Assembly (NCBI GenBank): GCA_016284485.1
Contig: JAEEOX010000125.1
Coordinates: 1-13,280 of the forward strand
DNA length: 13,280 nucleotides
From: Bacillota bacterium
GTDB lineage: Bacteria; Bacillota; Clostridia; Peptostreptococcales; Anaerovoracaceae
Direction of reading: 5' to 3'
Shown here: piece after piece, positions 12,137 to 13,280 of the stretch
How the letters are laid out: each line of letters opens with the position of its first letter
How positions within the stretch are numbered: the stretch's first letter is position 1
Position numbers and translations under genes: made by a program
The notes under the pieces: model-generated
The model's input: the letters and a program-made list of their open reading frames with translations, nothing else
Databases searched by the model: none
Told to the model about the DNA's origin: nothing

Positions 12137-13280
12137 CTATTCCGGTCTGACCCCGTCCCTGAGCCACCTGACCATATCCTCCTCGGATATGACGGGTATT
12201 CCCAGCTCCCGGGCTTTCTTGTTCTTGCCCGAGTTGGACAGTAGATCGTTGTTTATAAGATAGGATGTCTTGGCAGAGACGGATCCGGCGGTCTTGCCAC
12301 CCTGGGCCTCGATATCCCGGACCAGGGCGTCTCTGTTGGGGTAGTTCACAAGGCTTCCCGTGATCACGAAGGTCAGTCCCTCAAGAAGCTGTCCTCCCTC
12401 TTCATAGCTCTCGTCCAGCCTGACTTCCTTAAGGAGATCGTCCACCAGTCGGTTCTTCTCATCATCCTTGAAAAATCCGGTATAGGCGTCCGCCATGACC
12501 TCTCCGATTCCGTCGATGGTCAGAAGTTCATCTCTGGTGAGACTCCGCATCGCCTGCCAGCTGTTCCTGCAGTGTTTTGCGATCAGGATGGCGTTGGCAC
12601 GGCCGAAGTTAGGGATCCCCAGAGCGTACAGGAAGGCCGCAGGAGACACGTTTCGGGCCTTTTCAGCGGCGTTCACCAGGTTCTTGAGAGAAAGGTCGCC
12701 GAAACCGTCCATGGCCACGATCCGATCTCTGTGCTCCATCAGGTGCCAGATATCCGCAGGCTCCCTGACCACTCCCACGTCTATGAGTTTCTCCAGGGTC
12801 TGCTACGAAAGCCCCTCGATGTTCATGGCGTCCCGGGACGCGAAGTGGGCGAAGCCCTTGATCTGCTTGGCGGGGCAGAGGGGATTCCTGCAGTACAGTG
12901 TCTCCACACCGTTCTCGCTGACCACCGTCGTGGGTCCGCCGCAGACCGGGCAAATATCCGGGATCTCCAGATCGCCGGACTTTGTCAGATCCTCCGCGAT
13001 CTGAGGGATTATCATGTTGGCCTTGTATACCGTGATCCTGTCGCCGATGCCCAGGCCCAGTTCACGCATTACTGAGATGTTGTGGACGGAGGCTCTGGAC
13101 ACCGTGGTCCCCTCCAGTTCCACCGGATCGAACACCGCTATGGGGTTGATGAGCCCCGTGCGGGATGCCGACCACTGGATCTCCCGGAGGGTGGTCTCCG
13201 CCGTCTCGTCCTGCCACTTGAAGGCTATGGAATCCCTGGGGAACTTGGCTGTGGTCCCCAGAGACCTGGCGTAGGCTATG
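12137..13280 (-). pseudogene. ligA: NAD-dependent DNA ligase LigA, 3' portion, interrupted by an in-frame TAG
   Basis: C-terminal part, about 380 codons, of a ligase that seals nicks during replication and repair; the N-terminal part lies beyond the window edge. The frame enters in the end of the adenylation domain (AKFPRDSIAFKW) and continues through RTGLINPIAVFDPVELEGTT, the OB fold. A four-cysteine zinc finger follows (CPVC ... CRNPLC, 12952-12875), then helix-hairpin-helix repeats and a C-terminal BRCT domain (LEGLTFVITGSL onward, about 12388-12140). At 12805-12803 the codon after EGLS is TAG, and the same frame resumes immediately with QTLEKLIDVGVV, so nothing is missing or shifted. A GTG at 12778 could restart translation of the HhH-BRCT part. 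Since ligA is normally essential, a sequencing error, suppression, or a second ligase should be considered before true loss. Confidence 0.9.
12803..12805 (-). other. in-frame amber codon within ligA
   Basis: Codons read CTT TCG TAG CAG ACC CTG GAG. Homologues commonly have Glu after the Ser or Gly of EGL(S/G), so a GAG-to-TAG change at one base (12805) explains the stop. TAG also serves as the normal stop of livH, livF, the kinase gene and ligA itself in this window, so there is no sign of global TAG reassignment. Confidence 0.85.

Noticed and set aside
12803..12805. Pyrrolysine or whole-genome TAG reassignment as the explanation for the ligA stop
   Set aside because: TAG closes livH, livF, the kinase gene, the leader ORF and ligA itself in this window. 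LigA is not a known pyrrolysine protein, so reassignment cannot be supported from here.

Overview
The window reads as chromosomal DNA from an anaerobic Bacillota (Clostridia-like) bacterium, probably of the gut or a similar anoxic habitat, with fairly high GC for that phylum. The reasons are the SRP RNA-dnaX-ybaB-recR order (the Bacillus/Clostridium arrangement), a class B sortase, a YitT-type membrane protein, strong AGGAGG ribosome-binding sites, a lipoprotein-type binding protein, and an acyl-CoA:carboxylate CoA-transferase typical of acid-producing fermenters. The genus cannot be read from the sequence. Every gene is on the minus strand, so transcription runs from high to low coordinates.

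In transcription order: (1) 13280-12137 is the 3' part of ligA (NAD-dependent DNA ligase), interrupted by one in-frame TAG and closed by an intrinsic terminator. (2) About 12090-11807 is a control region with A-tracts, a 17-bp-spaced promoter, a 33-codon leader ORF packed with Ile/Leu/Val codons, and an intrinsic terminator just before livJ. (3) 11768-6882 is a complete branched-chain amino acid ABC importer, livJ-livH-livM-livG-livF, tightly coupled from livH onward. A cytidylate-kinase-like gene and a 27-codon membrane-peptide ORF follow, and a GC-rich terminator ends the unit. (4) 6093-5834 is an intergenic stretch with two 84-bp-period repeats and a promoter. (5) 5833-4520 is the CoA-transferase. 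(6) About 4505-4291 is a strong promoter and the SRP RNA. (7) 4269-43 is the packed series dnaX-ybaB-recR-sortase-yitT-like.

The most notable observation is the liv leader. Its short peptide has 15 branched-chain residues in a 19-residue run. The RNA can form three mutually exclusive pairings (leader-codon region with leader end, leader end with the 5' arm of the terminator, and the terminator itself). This is the classic ribosome-stalling attenuator design of enterobacterial ilv operons, here in front of a transporter in a Bacillota-type genome, where T-box or CodY control would be the usual expectation. I deduced it by eye from base complementarity; it is unproven.

Other points worth checking are the single-base nonsense codon in ligA, the paired repeats directly upstream of the CoA-transferase promoter, the kinase and micro-ORF at the tail of the liv operon, and a well-supported N-terminal extension on LivG.
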